This document shows, in pieces, positions 1 through 13,900 of a stretch of DNA of 64,000 nt. The translations under genes and the position numbers were made by a program. Source of the DNA: Marchantia polymorpha subsp. ruderalis (taxonomy: Eukaryota; Streptophyta; Marchantiopsida; Marchantiales; Marchantiaceae); contig AP031353.1 of the NCBI GenBank assembly GCA_037833965.1, positions 26,662,501-26,726,500 of the forward strand. Direction: 5' to 3'. The notes below the pieces were generated by a model. It saw nothing but the letters and a program-made list of their open reading frames with translations, made no database searches and was not told the origin of the DNA. Position 1 is the stretch's first letter, and every line of letters begins with the position of its first letter.

Positions 1-3000
1 TGGGCCAAGAAGAGAAACCCCGGAATGGATGAGGCGAAGAATCGAAGTAGGCTTTCAGGGTCTGCCACCGAGATCGTCCATGCCTACAAATTCAGAAATT
101 GAGGCACAAGTGCCTTTGCATTTACCTAGACCAGATGAGGTCTGGTCCATATTCAATGCAAAAGTGAAAGAAGATGATCTGTACACAAAGCAGGCCGTCG
201 AGAAAGAGGCCTTAGATGAGCAAAGGAGAGCTTTAGAGCGGGCCTTGCAGAAGAAAACTGTGAAGCGGCACCCGGAAGATGGAGAAGGAAAACTAGGTGA
301 GAGAGTCTTAAATCATCCTTACTGGACAAGTTCAGCGAACAGAAGCCTGATTCAATAACTTTCGTTGAGGTACCAAGTGCATTATATAAAATGGCTGCAT
401 CACTTTAGATGGGTGACCTGCCCTAGTCAATCTTAGTTTTCGTTGGGACATCAGAAAGATTGTTATGTCGTTATTAGCCTTCCGAAAGAGTCTCAGGTTG
501 TATAGAAATGAGATTATCACATAGTCACGTTTCTTCAGGTAATTATTAAGTTAACACACAAGTTATTTTTCTCTTGTATAGATCTTTTACATTCAATCAA
601 TCAGGTAGGGTGACGGACCTTACTATGTCCAAGGCATAGTGAAGAAATGTATCTTAGTAAGTGTCAAGTAACTCCCTTTTTTTGGTCGTGGCCTAGTCTC
701 TTCAGTGTTTGTGTACAAACTGATGTCTTTCGTTTATAGCTCTGGTGGCCTAAAGACTAGAGTCTGCCCGCCTGGCTGGGCGGTGCTGGTCAACCTATCT
801 ATGAAAATTGATAATATGCATCCTTTCAGACGCTTGGTGCTATTACTAATGACCGTTCAAACTTCGATTTTCCTACAGAATCTGGCACAGGATCAGGCCG
901 AGAAATTGTGGTAACGACTAATCCCTTAGCAATCTGTGTTAGCCCTTCCATACTTTGCTGTATGTATGGTGGTAGATTGTTTTGATGCGGCAGAGCCTGA
1001 GCATTAGGACGTGGAAGTTTGATTCGAGAATGTTTTTCCATGAATCTGGCTCCTGCTAGTTTCAAGGCTTCAACTGGGAGAGCTGGAGAAGAAAGTGGTA
1101 CTTGGAACTTGCTCCAAAGGCAGCAGATTTGAAGAAGTGTGGTATCACAACTATCTGGATGCCTCCTCCCACTGAGTCTGTGGCTCCTCAAGGTAAATTT
1201 CCTTCTTTCCTTCTTTCTTCCCGGAGACATAAAGAACGGAGGATCGTGTAGTTGCGTGATCTCTATGATCACAATCCTAACTTTGCTAGAGCTGTGCATC
1301 ACTGTGGGTGTAGTCTACTTTTCAAGATTATCCTGTTTTGTAGATTGTGTAACAATGCCTAATGGCGGCTGAATGTGGTTCTCAGGGTACATGCCTGGAG
1401 ACTTGTACAATCTAAACTCCGCATACGGCACAGTAGATGAACTCAAACAGTGCATTGAGGAGATGCATAACAACGACATCCTGGCAAGTATATCTCTCGC
1501 GTACGACCCTTTTAACGCTCATAAACCGAGGATAATTTTCTTGCTCCTGGATCCACCCTATCTAGAAATTGCAGGTCCAAGTTTTAATTACTTCTGCAGA
1601 AAGGCGCGAGTGAAAGTTGTTTGTCATCACAGGTTAATATCAAGGAACAGTGTACCAAAATATTTTTGTCTACATGTGAAGATTCAAATTAAGAATACTC
1701 CATATTCAAAGCCTGTCACCAGCGTAGTGACAATCTTCTGCTATAGATTTTTTTTGTTTTGCAGTCAATATTGTCAATTTTGAACTTTTGCAAGGGGGGT
1801 GGGGGGCGTGGTTGGTTATGGGTGAGGGCTGAAAGGTAAAATGTACCTACTTACTTTGCACTAGAGGTGCTTTCACAACCATATTTCCCTGAAATTAAAG
1901 GAGCATTTTAGGTATGTACGGTAACAGTACGTCTGTTACACTTTGAAAACTGCAGAGCCTTGCTATTCTCTGAAGTAATCGTTGCCTACTTCCGCCTTAT
2001 ATTGGCAAATCAAGGAACTTTGTGCAAGGACTTTCCTTAAGGTCTCAATTGCTTTTTCAAATGATGACAATCACTTCGAACTACGTCGGGGACTTCAACG
2101 TAAAATATATACAATGCTGAATGATGGCTGTATGTGCAGGTGCTTGGTGATGCTGTTCTCAATCATCGCTGTGCCCAGAAACAGGTATATTAAATACTTT
2201 GTTTAGCAGCATGAAGTGTGAAATGTCGAAGGGTAGTCCTGCAACTTATTTGTTTGAGAAGCTGCAGTTTAGAAGGCCTTCTTAGATGTGCAGCCGCAGG
2301 GTCTCCTGAGTCTCCAGTTGAGCACAAGAAAGGAAAGTTTCAGTTTTGGCTATGCTTTTTGAAAGTTGATCGCGCTGAGAATACACTGTCCACAATCCGT
2401 ATGTCCCCCGTATTCTTATCCTCTGGTGACCCAAACCCTCCAAGTCAGAAGCGGAATTTAGATAGTGTGGTTATCTTCTGAAGCACCTAAGCGTTTAGGG
2501 TTCAGGGTTTAGGGAATTCACATAAAGAGAGAGAGCTCAAAACGTATCGAGTCTCAAGTGCGTCGTCGTCACAATTCATTCAAGTGAACTGTCTAATTTA
2601 TCCTAGACATTCAACTGTCTAAATCCGTCACTGAATTGTAATGTATAGTCTGAAGTGCAAGTGTTTCAAACAAACAAAATCAATATTTTAGGTAATGAGT
2701 ATCTTTTACCAAGATACAGCAAACGACTGATAAATCCAATTGTATCTATAAATGCAGAGCCCGAATGGTGTTTGGAATATATTTGGAGGGAAACTTGCGT
2801 GGGGTCCAGAAGCTATTGTGAAAGACGACCCTAACTTCCAGGGCCGTGGAAATCCTTCCAGTGGTATGTTGTTGTCTGCGATAAGTTTTGACGCTTTCCC
2901 TTAGAACTTTAACTGCATTTCAGTTTAACTGGCATTTTGGAAATATCACTTTTATGCATCTTATACACCTAAGAACTTTTTCTTCAATTCTCAGGATTTG

Positions 3001-6000
3001 CGTGTATATTTTTACCCTCTCCTTTGATTGTCCGTGATTGACCCTCCAGGTTCTACTGTAATATAGACTGGTGTCTCTTCGGACTGAAAGTCTTCTGGAG
3101 ATTTTTATCTCAGATGATTGAATCTAGTGCTCTTTATTGACGGTTTGATGTGTGCCTCTGGTGTTCACGTTGAACTGATTCGAGCTGTACTGTACTAGCA
3201 TGCCTCTAGGTTATGGGCTGATGTCTGCAGTTTAAAGAATCCTTGTTTTGAACTTGTTCCATGATCTATGTTACCTACATGAACTCACGGAGATTAAGTC
3301 GTCCATGGAATTATACATCTCACAAAACTGCAGCCCTCTCGTTTGCCTCTCGTGCCAGTTCATTGGAGGTTATAGTCGCCACAGGCTGCCCAGTGGTTGT
3401 TCTAAAACTTGAACTCCTTTAGTTGAATTGCATGTTTTCGCTGTGTTAAGTCTTTACTTCCATCCGATGTTGTTTTTCTGAATACATGCCAGCGTTCTGT
3501 TCACCCCTACTTTGGTGATTTGATGTTATCTCTTATTATCCCGTCAGACATTCAGATAAGTAGATTGGCACATATTATTGTCTATACTTTCCCAACTCTT
3601 GGTATGGAGAATAAGAGCAATCTCGGTTTGAATATTTCACTAAGCAGTATATCCCTCCTACAAACTTAGATCTCGTATATGGGAGCTATTGCATTTAAAT
3701 GAGGAAGTTTACCAAGAATAGTATACCTTCTTGATAGGATCTTCATATCTTGATTCTGAGTATGATGTTTCAGTTTCATCAGTTGCTTCATCTTTAATTC
3801 TCAAGGTTTGACTTTCAATTTAGTTTGAATGCTTCGATGTCTTAGACTTGTCTCCTTGTATGTCTTTTAGCTAAATCTTGCATCAGCATTTGCATTCTGA
3901 CAAAAGCCTTTTCAGGTGATTTTTTTCATGCTGCTCCCAACATCGATCATTCTCAGGACTTCATTCGGAGAGATATCAAAGAGTGGATGAAGTGGCTGAG
4001 ATCCGAGATAGGCTTCGATGGATGGCGCCTTGATTATGTTAGGTGTGTATGTTGGATCCAGTTTCATTTTTAAGAGCCGTAATCTTTTGTGGGAGATATA
4101 AAGGAAGGAGAGGGATCCATGTGTGAAGAAATTGTACTGCATTTTTTCTAGTGTGACATCCTTAAAACCATAGACCCGTGAGTTGGTGACCCTGCTTGAG
4201 CGATGACCATACGTCTAGAAAAAGTTCAAATTGTTCGTTCTTCTTTGATCAGTCGGTGATACCGTAGTAAATAGGAAGGAGTTCGTCTGTCAATTGCAGT
4301 CTTACGATTTGTAACCTAATCCGTACTTCAGATCACAATCGGCTCGTTCTTTTGGTAATGAAAGACATCCCATCGGTTGTCCCGGTTGGTCATTAGGTTG
4401 ACCGCGATGCAAAGTCTTGGGTACTTTTTGGATACCCATGGTTATTTTTTACTGACTAATTCCTATACTTCGTTCATTGTGGACAGAGGATTTTGGGGTG
4501 GTTACGTCAAAGAGTATATTGAGGCTACCGACCCCGCATTTTCAATTGGGGAGTACTGGGATAGTCTGGCGTATGACGGTGGGCAGGTGAGCTATAATCA
4601 AGGTAGTATCTCGATTCTTCTTCCACCTATGAATGTTCTGAAATCGACCGTTTTGTGCTGGTTATTGCCTCTTCGTCGAGCTGGTTTTAGAGCTGCACAA
4701 CAGTTGGCATCTCCAATGTTCTACTAGGTGTTTCTTGTAGGTGGTTCTAATTGGCTGGATTTAGTCACTTCATTAAACAAAGATGAATGGATAATTTTTC
4801 AAACAATTTAGTATCCTGATCATATTGTCATGCTTTCCAACAGCGTGCTTATTGCTCTCAAAAGATGTAGTACTTAATGTTTTGATGTGATTCTTGTCAG
4901 ATTCCAATACGGAAATTTGTTTCAACGGCTGACCGAAATAACGTGATTATAATGTCACAGATGCCCATCGTCAGCGTATTATCAATTGGATAAATGCAAC
5001 GGGCGGTACGTCATCCGCTTTTGATGTAACAACCAAGGTATAATGATTTTCTAATCATGATATACGTTAGTATTCAATACTGGGGATGTTATCATTTTTA
5101 GCCTCCTCAGAATTGAGTCAGGCTAAGGTATAGAGATGTACTACTTAATATTCTTACTGGAATGTAGACTAGGCTGCTTCGATGTAATGCACTGGGTAAC
5201 TGAAAACGTGAGATTGAGAACCCGCCTTTACTCAAAACAGCAGACAAGTGTAAATTAATGCTCTCAAACAAGGTGGCGGAATCTACACATACAAAATCTA
5301 GGAGGCTGAGTACTTTTTCTCGCTAGAATTCCTTCCATAGGTTGAAACTCGATCAAAAGCTTGACTTATGTATTGTGCTGGTATTCGTTCCATACAAGAC
5401 AGTAGAACTCTTATATTTGTTGGTTGAATTGAAACGAAAGATAATCGCCTTCGTCTGTTTCCGTGTATCCCATGGTTTGCAGGGTATTCTTCATTCAGCC
5501 CTACATAACGAATACTGGAGGTTGATTGATCCGCAAGGCAAACCTCCTGGTGTTATGGGATGGTGGCCATCACGAGCAGTAACTTTTCTAGAAAATCATG
5601 ATACGGGCTCTACCCAGGTATTTATCCTCTTCCTTGTGCTTCTACTCTTTGCTAGTTTGTCTAAGAGTTTATTTGTCCTTAGCAAGAACTGTTGTTATCT
5701 CAATCTTCAACTCGTGCAGTGTTAAGAAAGGGAGACTCACTGACAGGGCAAAAGCAGGAGAAAAACATTAAATTAGCAGCATGGTTTCACTTCCTTCGCG
5801 GCTATGGTAGAAGAGTCACCCTTTAAAGTCAATGGGCATGTCTAAACGACGAGATATGCCTAACATCAATACAGATTCACCATTATCTTTCTATTTGGTA
5901 CCGCGAGTTTCACTGTATCCACGGACCCGTGAAAAGAAAATGACACCTGCCAAGAGTTCGCTGAATAAGGTAAAGGACATAATGAAGTAAACAAAATGGA

Positions 6001-7458
6001 CTTTGGAATCAGAACTGTTGGAGCAAGAGGCATCTTTGAAATCTTGTTGTGACGGAAGCTGACTGCAAACTTAGAGCAAAACAGCAAAGAGGAAGCTAAA
6101 CACATCGTATCTCTCCTTTTCTGTACTCATCCCGAATTTTGGGGTTTCATTCGGGTTCCTTTCTTCGATTCTGGACTAGTTCTCAAGTTCCGCACAGGTC
6201 AACAAACAACTTCTAAGAAACCAAGAAAGGTGGAAGAGTTAGGGGATTCTCTCAATGATTAGTGAAGAATATTCCGGTTGACACTTGGAATGAAATCTTT
6301 CTTATCAACCCCGATGTGGCTCTCTACTCTGCAATGTCCTCTTTATTTATCCTCCTCCATCCTCCCTCCCTCCTGCCTGTCTACTCGGTCATTAGCCCAG
6401 CCCAGCCAGGGTTCTATGGTCGTTACTCTGGGATAAGTGAGTGCGATTACACAGAGTCCCTATGGACCTACTTTCTTGGACTTCTTCAACAACCATGTTT
6501 CCCTCATTTGGTCTTAATGTCAGTAATTAAATTATCGGGTCCCCTCACTCGGGTAAATTCGCAAGTTGATTACAGTTATGTTTCTGTGGTCTCGATACTG
6601 TCTGACTGTCCTAGATACGTCTTCCGGTTCGTACTGTTCAAAGGATTTGCCTCCGGTCAGTGCTGACTGGGTTACCTGATCTCATTACGATTACTTCCAT
6701 GTTTCATTGTATTTTGTAAATATTAGTCAGCATGCCTGTTTAGAACTATTCTACTATATTTGAAGTTTATCTTTAACACGCGACGAACTATTTATAATGC
6801 CAAGGTTAAGATATGAACACTGAATCTCTTATCTAAGGTTATTCTGACAGTGGTTGTCGGTCTTCATTCCAAAATGGGTATTATCCATATTCCGAATTTG
6901 TAAAATTATAAGGTTTTAACCGGTTGCTTAGCCCGTCACTGACAGTGTTTGTTAACTTGAATTTTGTATCTTCCAGGGTCATTGGCCTTTCCCTCGGGAT
7001 AAGTTGATGCAAGGCTATGCTTACATCTTGACACATCCGGGAACGGTGAGTGCCTCGTCTCTAACTTGGATATAATTTCTCGGCGTATCTTTTTCTAACA
7101 CTGGGTGACAAATAGCAAAAGCTATAATATGCATTGCTCCTTGCAGAAGGGTGAGCTTATCATAAATTGTCATTGATTTGTGCAGCCTGTCATCTTCTAT
7201 GACCACTTTTATGATTTTGGTCTACATGATCAAATAGCGGAGCTCATCGCCGCCAGAAAGCGTACAGCTGTCCACTGTAGGAGCCCTGTCAAAATCTTCC
7301 ATGCCAACATTGAAGGTTACGTCGCTCAAGTTGGCGAAAACTTGGTAATGAAATTGGGCAGGCTTGACTGGAACCCCTCAAAGGAGAACAACCTAGCTGG
7401 ATCTTGGGAGCGATTTTTGGACCGAGGATCAGAGTATCAGCTGTGGGAGCGCAAGTAG
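1..7458 (+). CDS. AMY3: Alpha-amylase, plastid AMY3 type (GH13), 5'-partial, 12 exons
   Basis: Endo-acting alpha-1,4-glucan hydrolase of starch breakdown. I read exons at <2-296, 879-910, 1060-1192, 1386-1483, 2140-2184, 2758-2863, 3916-4042, 4487-4602, 4961-5037, 5483-5617, 6977-7045 and 7186-7458; phases agree throughout and give 501 residues plus a TAG stop. All GH13 signatures are present: DAVLNH (Asp codon 2149), GWRLDYV with the nucleophile Asp at 4032, GEYWD with the acid/base Glu at 4551, and ENHDTGS with Asp at 5600. The order and the C-terminal beta domain match the plant AMY3 family, whose members carry N-terminal starch-binding domains and a transit peptide; those would lie left of the window. 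The first exon ([10 protein letters not shown]..., then a Lys/Glu-rich stretch) fits the linker before the catalytic domain. The intron after 1483 begins with GC. No disabling change is seen. The gene is convergent with the MAPKKK. Confidence 0.93.
1484..2139 (+). other. GC-AG intron in the alpha-amylase gene
   Basis: The exon ending in codons ATC CTG is followed by GCAAGT, and the next exon begins GTG CTT GGT GAT after a CAG acceptor. Only this GC donor keeps the frame, giving [15 protein letters not shown], the same length as known AMY3 proteins here. Using the nearby GT at 1488 would shift the frame and meet TGA within a few codons. Confidence 0.8.
2493..2514 (+). repeat. Short telomere-like (telo-box) tract in an amylase intron
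   Basis: Within the intron 2185-2757 there are two TTTAGGG units separated by a degenerate TTCAGGG. This equals the plant telo-box motif (AAACCCTAA) on the other strand. It may be a chance match or a relic of break repair. Confidence 0.5.
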
Positions 7459-10400
7459 ACTGGTCTCGAAAGCCGGAGGCTTCAGAGACGGATACTAAAA
7501 GTCCCTTTTCTAGATACTTACGGCCGCAAATCTTCAGGTCTGCCTAAGATCAACTCTTTCTCTTCTGCGAGTAATTAGAACATCCGTTGCGACCATGCAG
7601 TATTTAGTTCGTTCATCTTTGACTTCTATCATTTTGTAACCGTGGTAAAGCTTTTACATTGCTGTATTATTATTGGATAAATGTTCCATGCAGGATCCAC
7701 AAGGAGTCATCTGCTCTTTTGTCCTTGTATCTTCAAGAGATTTGAGAGATTTCACAATCCTAAGACTTGTTTTCGTGTATGCATACATTTGTGAACAAAA
7801 TGAGAAATGTGATTCTCTTGATTGATCCATGAGATGTGAGACAAACAATCTTTGACTGAACCACAAGGAGCTAATCTTGCAAGTTTCAAATGACATAACT
7901 ATATTTTACAGTTAATCGAGAGCTTGGTTAGCTCAACTAGGTCTGTCAGTCTTCGAAATTGGAAGGCACTTCAATGTCTCTTCCATTTACATAGAGGAAA
8001 ATAAATCCTTTGTGTCATTAAGGGGAATTCTTTTCACTAGATCCATTCCATTTTCATTCATTGCAATATACAAGTGCACTGAATATTAGAAGTGTGTTTC
8101 TTCGTAGGACATTCATTCAGACCTGTACATCACTTATAATGATGCCGAAGATGTGACATATGATGTATACTTCAAATCCAGAAATGTGTACATTAAACCC
8201 GAGACATGGAGTCATACACAAGCTAATAAGAAGATGGAAATTTAATAAATTTTTGAACGAAGAGCAATTCCAGGAGTCAAAAATAGAATTTCGTGAGGCT
8301 AGGGCCAAATGAAATGAATGACTTGTTGGTTAGAAGAGCTTGTGCCAATTTGATAAATTCGAGAGAAAAAGTTTGTTAAATTAGCTTCATAACTAACGTC
8401 AAATTCATAACTACACTCACAGTTACGACTGGCATGTAATAATGTGACCGTAGCTTACGGTCATACTATACAGAAACGAACGACCACTTACTTTAAAAAG
8501 TTAACATGATGCAAGTAAAATGATGCATTAGACTTGCGCTAACACGTCGATCGAGTATAGAGAATGCGATTGTTTTCGACTCCCACAATTCCATAAATTC
8601 GTTTTCTTTCATAGGGGGTCTACCTTCTGCTGTTGGACGCGGTTACAATAATATTTGTGGTACTTTTCGTGTCCTTGAGTCATGGCCGGACCATAATTCA
8701 AATTTTTTTGATTCGATTGGCGCAGGGGTTATATTCTTCGTTCTCATCATTCCATTGCCACTAGGTTCAATTGTGGAACTCACAGCCGGAGTTGTAAATA
8801 CGACAGTGGAGAACATGCATTACTATGGAGAACCGAAGAAAAAAGGATTCGAATATCTCACTTTTGACTGTCTTGTGTAGGCAAAACTCAAAGGTTGCAG
8901 AGTTGATAAGATCAGACTCATTTACACCATTGCCCCTGCAGCTTGCTAAGTGACCGAGGCATGACAAACGAGTCCAATAAGTAATTGATGGTTAAAACGG
9001 CTAGAGCACTTATCGCAGTGGAAATCTGCGTGTTCAAAGTAAATCACGGCAGGTAAATAACCTCCTGAAGTCCTAACAGATAAGAAGCTCAGGGACTGCT
9101 TCAAGGCATGCAGGGGACAAAAGAAGATACCCCGCTTACAACACAACTGGAATTCCAAATCTATATTGAATTCAATGATTTTGAAAGCTGTAGAAATCAG
9201 CCTCATCTACTCTAAGGAGATGGTCTCTGGTGAGACCGGCGGTGAAAATTTACTTATACAGGACGTATCTTCTCGAGAGGGACTTTAAAAAATTCCCAGC
9301 TGACAAATCTGGAAATGACTAGAACTTTACAGTCGTAGGCAAAAAGAACATATAAAATGTCATTTCCTCTCCGTAGGTAACGTTGAAGTGTGCCTGATTG
9401 CGAGGCCCGGTACGAGAATCCCAGAAAAAGAGTCTTCAAAATGCACAGGAGATGCCACATGTTCAAAGGCCAATTTCGCTCAAAAGCTGGACTCAACCTC
9501 TTCAAACCCTGTCTTTCACCTTCAGGTTATCTCCACAAGTCCCCACGAGCTCGTGTTTAGATAGCCATGAACTTGACAGTTTGAAAAACTCAACAATCCG
9601 TTGGTCACAACCAACTTCACTTCAGCCGACACTCACCAAGTGAAGGGGAGGGATATGTGACCAGATACTGATTTCAACTCACTCCGCAACAAGTAGCTGC
9701 TTTGCTTGTGGAATAATATACAAGCTCAATCACGTAAATGGATTGGTTGGACAGACGCATCAAATTGGAGACTGATAAAGGGCTAGAGAGAAAGAGCATG
9801 GAAAACCTCGCACGCAGATACATCACTAATGATGGGCTCTTATTCACAACATTCTCTACTTGATTATTTGTGACAGTGCTTCTAGAAGGTAAATCATGCT
9901 GTTTTCTAAATGTCACAGTGACTTCTTCAAGTGAGGACCGACTCTTATGGTCGGTGCTCAACTGTGATGAGTCCAACAAGGTACGTTACGTTCCCGGATA
10001 CAGTAACTTCTCCGAGTGAGTGCCAACAGTTCTAAGAGGAACTCCAACTGCGATGCATCCAATAAGGCACGTAACGTTCCTGAATTCAGGACGTGTATTT
10101 TGTACCGCGGGGCTCAAGAGAGTGAGAACCTCGCTTTGTGGTAACGACAATGCACCGGAATCACAGGGATACCCTGCTCAAACTCTCCCACAAAACATTG
10201 GACCTGTCATTGCAAATGTGGAAAACTGTGAATGACGCAAGCTCTGATGCAACTCTGACCTCCAAATCAGCCTAACAAGGATACCGTGACCCTAGTCCTC
10301 TAAATCTCCAATTTTTGCCGCAATGACTGATACAGTAACTCACAGATTCCGGAGCATACCTGCATGTTGGTCTCTAAAGTATGCTGGTCCCCCAGCTTTC

Positions 10401-10978
10401 AACATGATGCCTCAATATGATCTCCTCAACCCTGTCATCCCTTAATATAATGAGATGAAGCCATCTCCTGTGATGGGATTGCTAGCCTCTGTCCAGCACA
10501 CTTCGTAAAGGCACATCTCTATTCCACGGAGCAGCTTATCATCGAAAGATTGATGTGCCAAACGAGATGAAGCCATCCTTGTACTTAAGACCGAACTCGT
10601 CCGCAACCTCCTGTAGTGATACTTGTTTCTTACTAACTAAGTCAATACCATAACTCAAGCCAGAAACGTTACTCCATGAGCTTGAAAAAATCTGTATGGC
10701 CTACGCGACAACCTGGGCAAAATTCCGTTGACCTTCGTCAAATCAAGAGCTCGTCAATGTCCCGAATGTCCATTTGAAACAGGTGAAACAGGTGAATTAC
10801 CCAGTGAAGACCTGCAGGACAAATGGACATCCTCGTCATCAGTCATTTCTACGGAGGTGACCATACGACTTAAGCTGACCTGAGCGTCGCCATGTCCTGC
10901 CAAGTTAGCGTCGTTACAATTTCTACGAGATTATCAAGGCTTATATCAACTGTGCCTTGATTTCATAAAGAGAAAGGT
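7459..10978. other. Convergent intergenic region between amylase and MAPKKK
   Basis: About 3.5 kb holding the 3' flanks of both convergent genes. Short open frames here (for example 9398-9643 and 9674-9979) show no recognisable domain. A motif of the form AAGGYACGTWACGTTCC occurs near 9978 and 10065 with similar flanks, suggesting a small diverged local duplication. No RNA gene or transposon could be supported. Confidence 0.4.
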
Positions 10979-13900
10979 CTAGGTGGGAGAGACAAACCTA
11001 GAAGAAAGTCCAGAGGATTTGGTGAAGTCACCAGATCGCTCCTCAGCGATAGTATGAAGACTATTAACTACCATCTGGGGGTTCAATTGACCCGAGTTCG
11101 TTGGTGTTATGCTGGTGGCTACGAACTTGTGCTGGAGAAGCACAGTCGCGGACGGTCTTTTAGATGGATTGACCTCCAAACATTGTTCTAGAAAATCTTT
11201 GGCATCATCTGAGAGTTCCTCCGGTATTGGGGGAGCTTCACCATGACCCACTTTCCACAACACCCGATACTGTACACAACAATCAAACATTCAAAGATCC
11301 GCCTCAGGACAGAAACAAGGACACATCCAAAAAGGTCAGTGATCTGCAAAAATAACAGTAATCCGCAGTACTGTTAAGCACCAATCTCCACACTAAGCTC
11401 GCATCCTACTATGTGCAACTGCAAACCAACGATCCCAGTCAATAATCCTATGGAATCTTGGACCCATCTATGACTACCTGCTTGATCTTTTCATCTGCTC
11501 TTTTATGTGGTTTGCCTATTCATCATATGAATAACACTGCAGGCATTGCAGTAAGCTAAAAAGGTGTTCAAGGCGTACTCACCCACTCCTGATCCCCGAA
11601 GGGAGGACTACCCGTGAACATTTCTAACACAGAGCACCCCAAACTCCAGATGTCCGCCGGAAGCCAATACGTCTTCTTCGGATCGATGACCTGTGTAACA
11701 CCAAAGCATCTAAGAATTGCATCGTCTCAAAGACTGGACGACTCGAAACCAATGCTAGCAACAAGAGCTCGCGCGATCAAACTTTGCTCCATGTTTTAAA
11801 CATAGAGCGCGTAGACTATGAACACTTCATTGACACTCACCTCGGGAGCCATCCAATAGGCGCTTCCTTTGCAAGATTTCAGCTGGTCCAATGCAGAAAT
11901 CTGCAGGCAATACAAAAAAAAAGATCAATATCGTTAGAGAGACGAACTCTTCGGGACGTCTAGAAGGCATTAAGCTCTGGATTTGTGATAGATAGAATGG
12001 TAGTACAAACAATATCCGGGACACGATATATGGCCAACAACTCGTAGAACTAGAAATAAAACTGAATACTACCCATGAGAACGACTGATCCATTGGACTT
12101 TGCGGTCTCTTGCACCAAATCTGAAATCTCACCTGTTTAGCCAATCCAAAATCAGCAAGTTTGCACGTTCCCCTCACATCTACGAGAATGTTGGCACATT
12201 TGATATCCCTGCACGTGTGAAAAAATTAACACCACAGCTGAAGATTGTTTACATAAAAAAACAAAGAAACGAGTAACAAACCCCAATCTTAGAAAGATGT
12301 AAAGACAAAAAATGAGCGTATGTACCTGTGTACGATATTCATGTCATGCAGGTACTTGAGACCCTTCAAAATTTGCCTTGTATAGGCGACAATTTGCGAA
12401 TGCGTCAATTTGAACTTTTTGCATAAAGATGCGAGAGAACCCTTGCTAACAAGTTCCAGAAAAATGTACAATTTACCATCCGCCTGTACACAAGCCATTC
12501 ATGTTCGGGTAAGCATCGATACGATGGACTACAGACCCACCACATGGACAAGCTAAAAAGGAAGACAAATTATAAAATACTGAAAGCTACAACCACACGC
12601 TCTTTAGCACGCAAAAAAATATAATTTACTACTTTAATAACCTGAGGCTTTCATCAGAGCGGAAGCAAAAGTTTGATGGAACCGTACCCTTTGCGTACCG
12701 AGATATTGTACAATATTATCATGTTTGAACCGGCTCAGAAGTTCGATCTCCTGGAAAAGAAAAGTCATTTAAACACGTTGAGTTAGCTCGGCATGGTACA
12801 AGCCTTTTTAAATGTAACGGCCTCGTGACGAAAAACTAAAAAAATATATAAATGCGCTACTTTTATGAATATATGTTTGATGGCCAATCAACACAATGGC
12901 AAGAGCGGTTTTACCTGTTCGAGCTGGGAGATACATTGTTGTGCCTGTCTGTCAGTATCGGTGAGAGAAACTTCTTTAACTGCAAAAAAACTACCATTAC
13001 TGCGCCAAGCAACGAGGTTCAGTTGTTAGACAGTGTAGCGCACCCACACTGAACCCTAAAATCAACCGACACTCAACATAACATTGGCTTCTGGAACCAC
13101 CCAAAGAGTCCAAGAAAACAATACATTTCATACGGTTTCATGAACTCGCCTCGTTCGTAAAATAACCTCCTCTAATTACTGAAATAACAAAACTATAAAT
13201 AAAATCGACTCGGCTCTTTCACCATCGCTGCTAGCATCCCAACCGGCCATTTCACATGGTGCCGCACAACGATCAATTTCACATGCAAACGCAACGAACA
13301 ACCTCCTGAACAAATCCCGGTCCCGCTTACTCCCCGGGGAGAAGACGGTGAGAGTGTGTGCATGAATCAAAGACGATGAGCTTTTCCGGAGGGCAGGGAA
13401 TGGTACCTGTCAACTGCCTCATAGACCGTTCCGAATGATCCGGCACCGAGCAGATCGCCCTTGCTCCAGGGAAAGGTCGGCGTTTGGGGCCGTGTTTCAT
13501 AGTCCGTCACCGCGCTCAGGTCCAGCAGGCCCCCGTCCACGGGGACGGGGGACTGCGTCAGGTTCACTGACAGGGAGTCCTCGGAGGGGGCAGAGGGGCC
13601 GTCGGGACTCGGTTGCAGCTCCCCGTTGCTCTGGAGCTCGGCGGCGGGCCGGCCCTCGGCCGTGCCGTCCCCTGCGACGCCCGGCGCGCGCGAGTCCGGG
13701 CCGGCGGCGCTGCTGCCATCGTGGGAGACGACGGCGATTTGGACGGCCGAGGAGGGATCGCGAACCTCGACGACGAGATCCTGAGGCGTGTGGACGGATT
13801 CCGCCGTTTGGCCCACGACCGCATTGTCTCGCGACGGGGGAGAATCGACCGAGTCTTCGTCGTTCGGAGGGCCGTCGTCGTCGACGTCGCTGTCCGAGGG

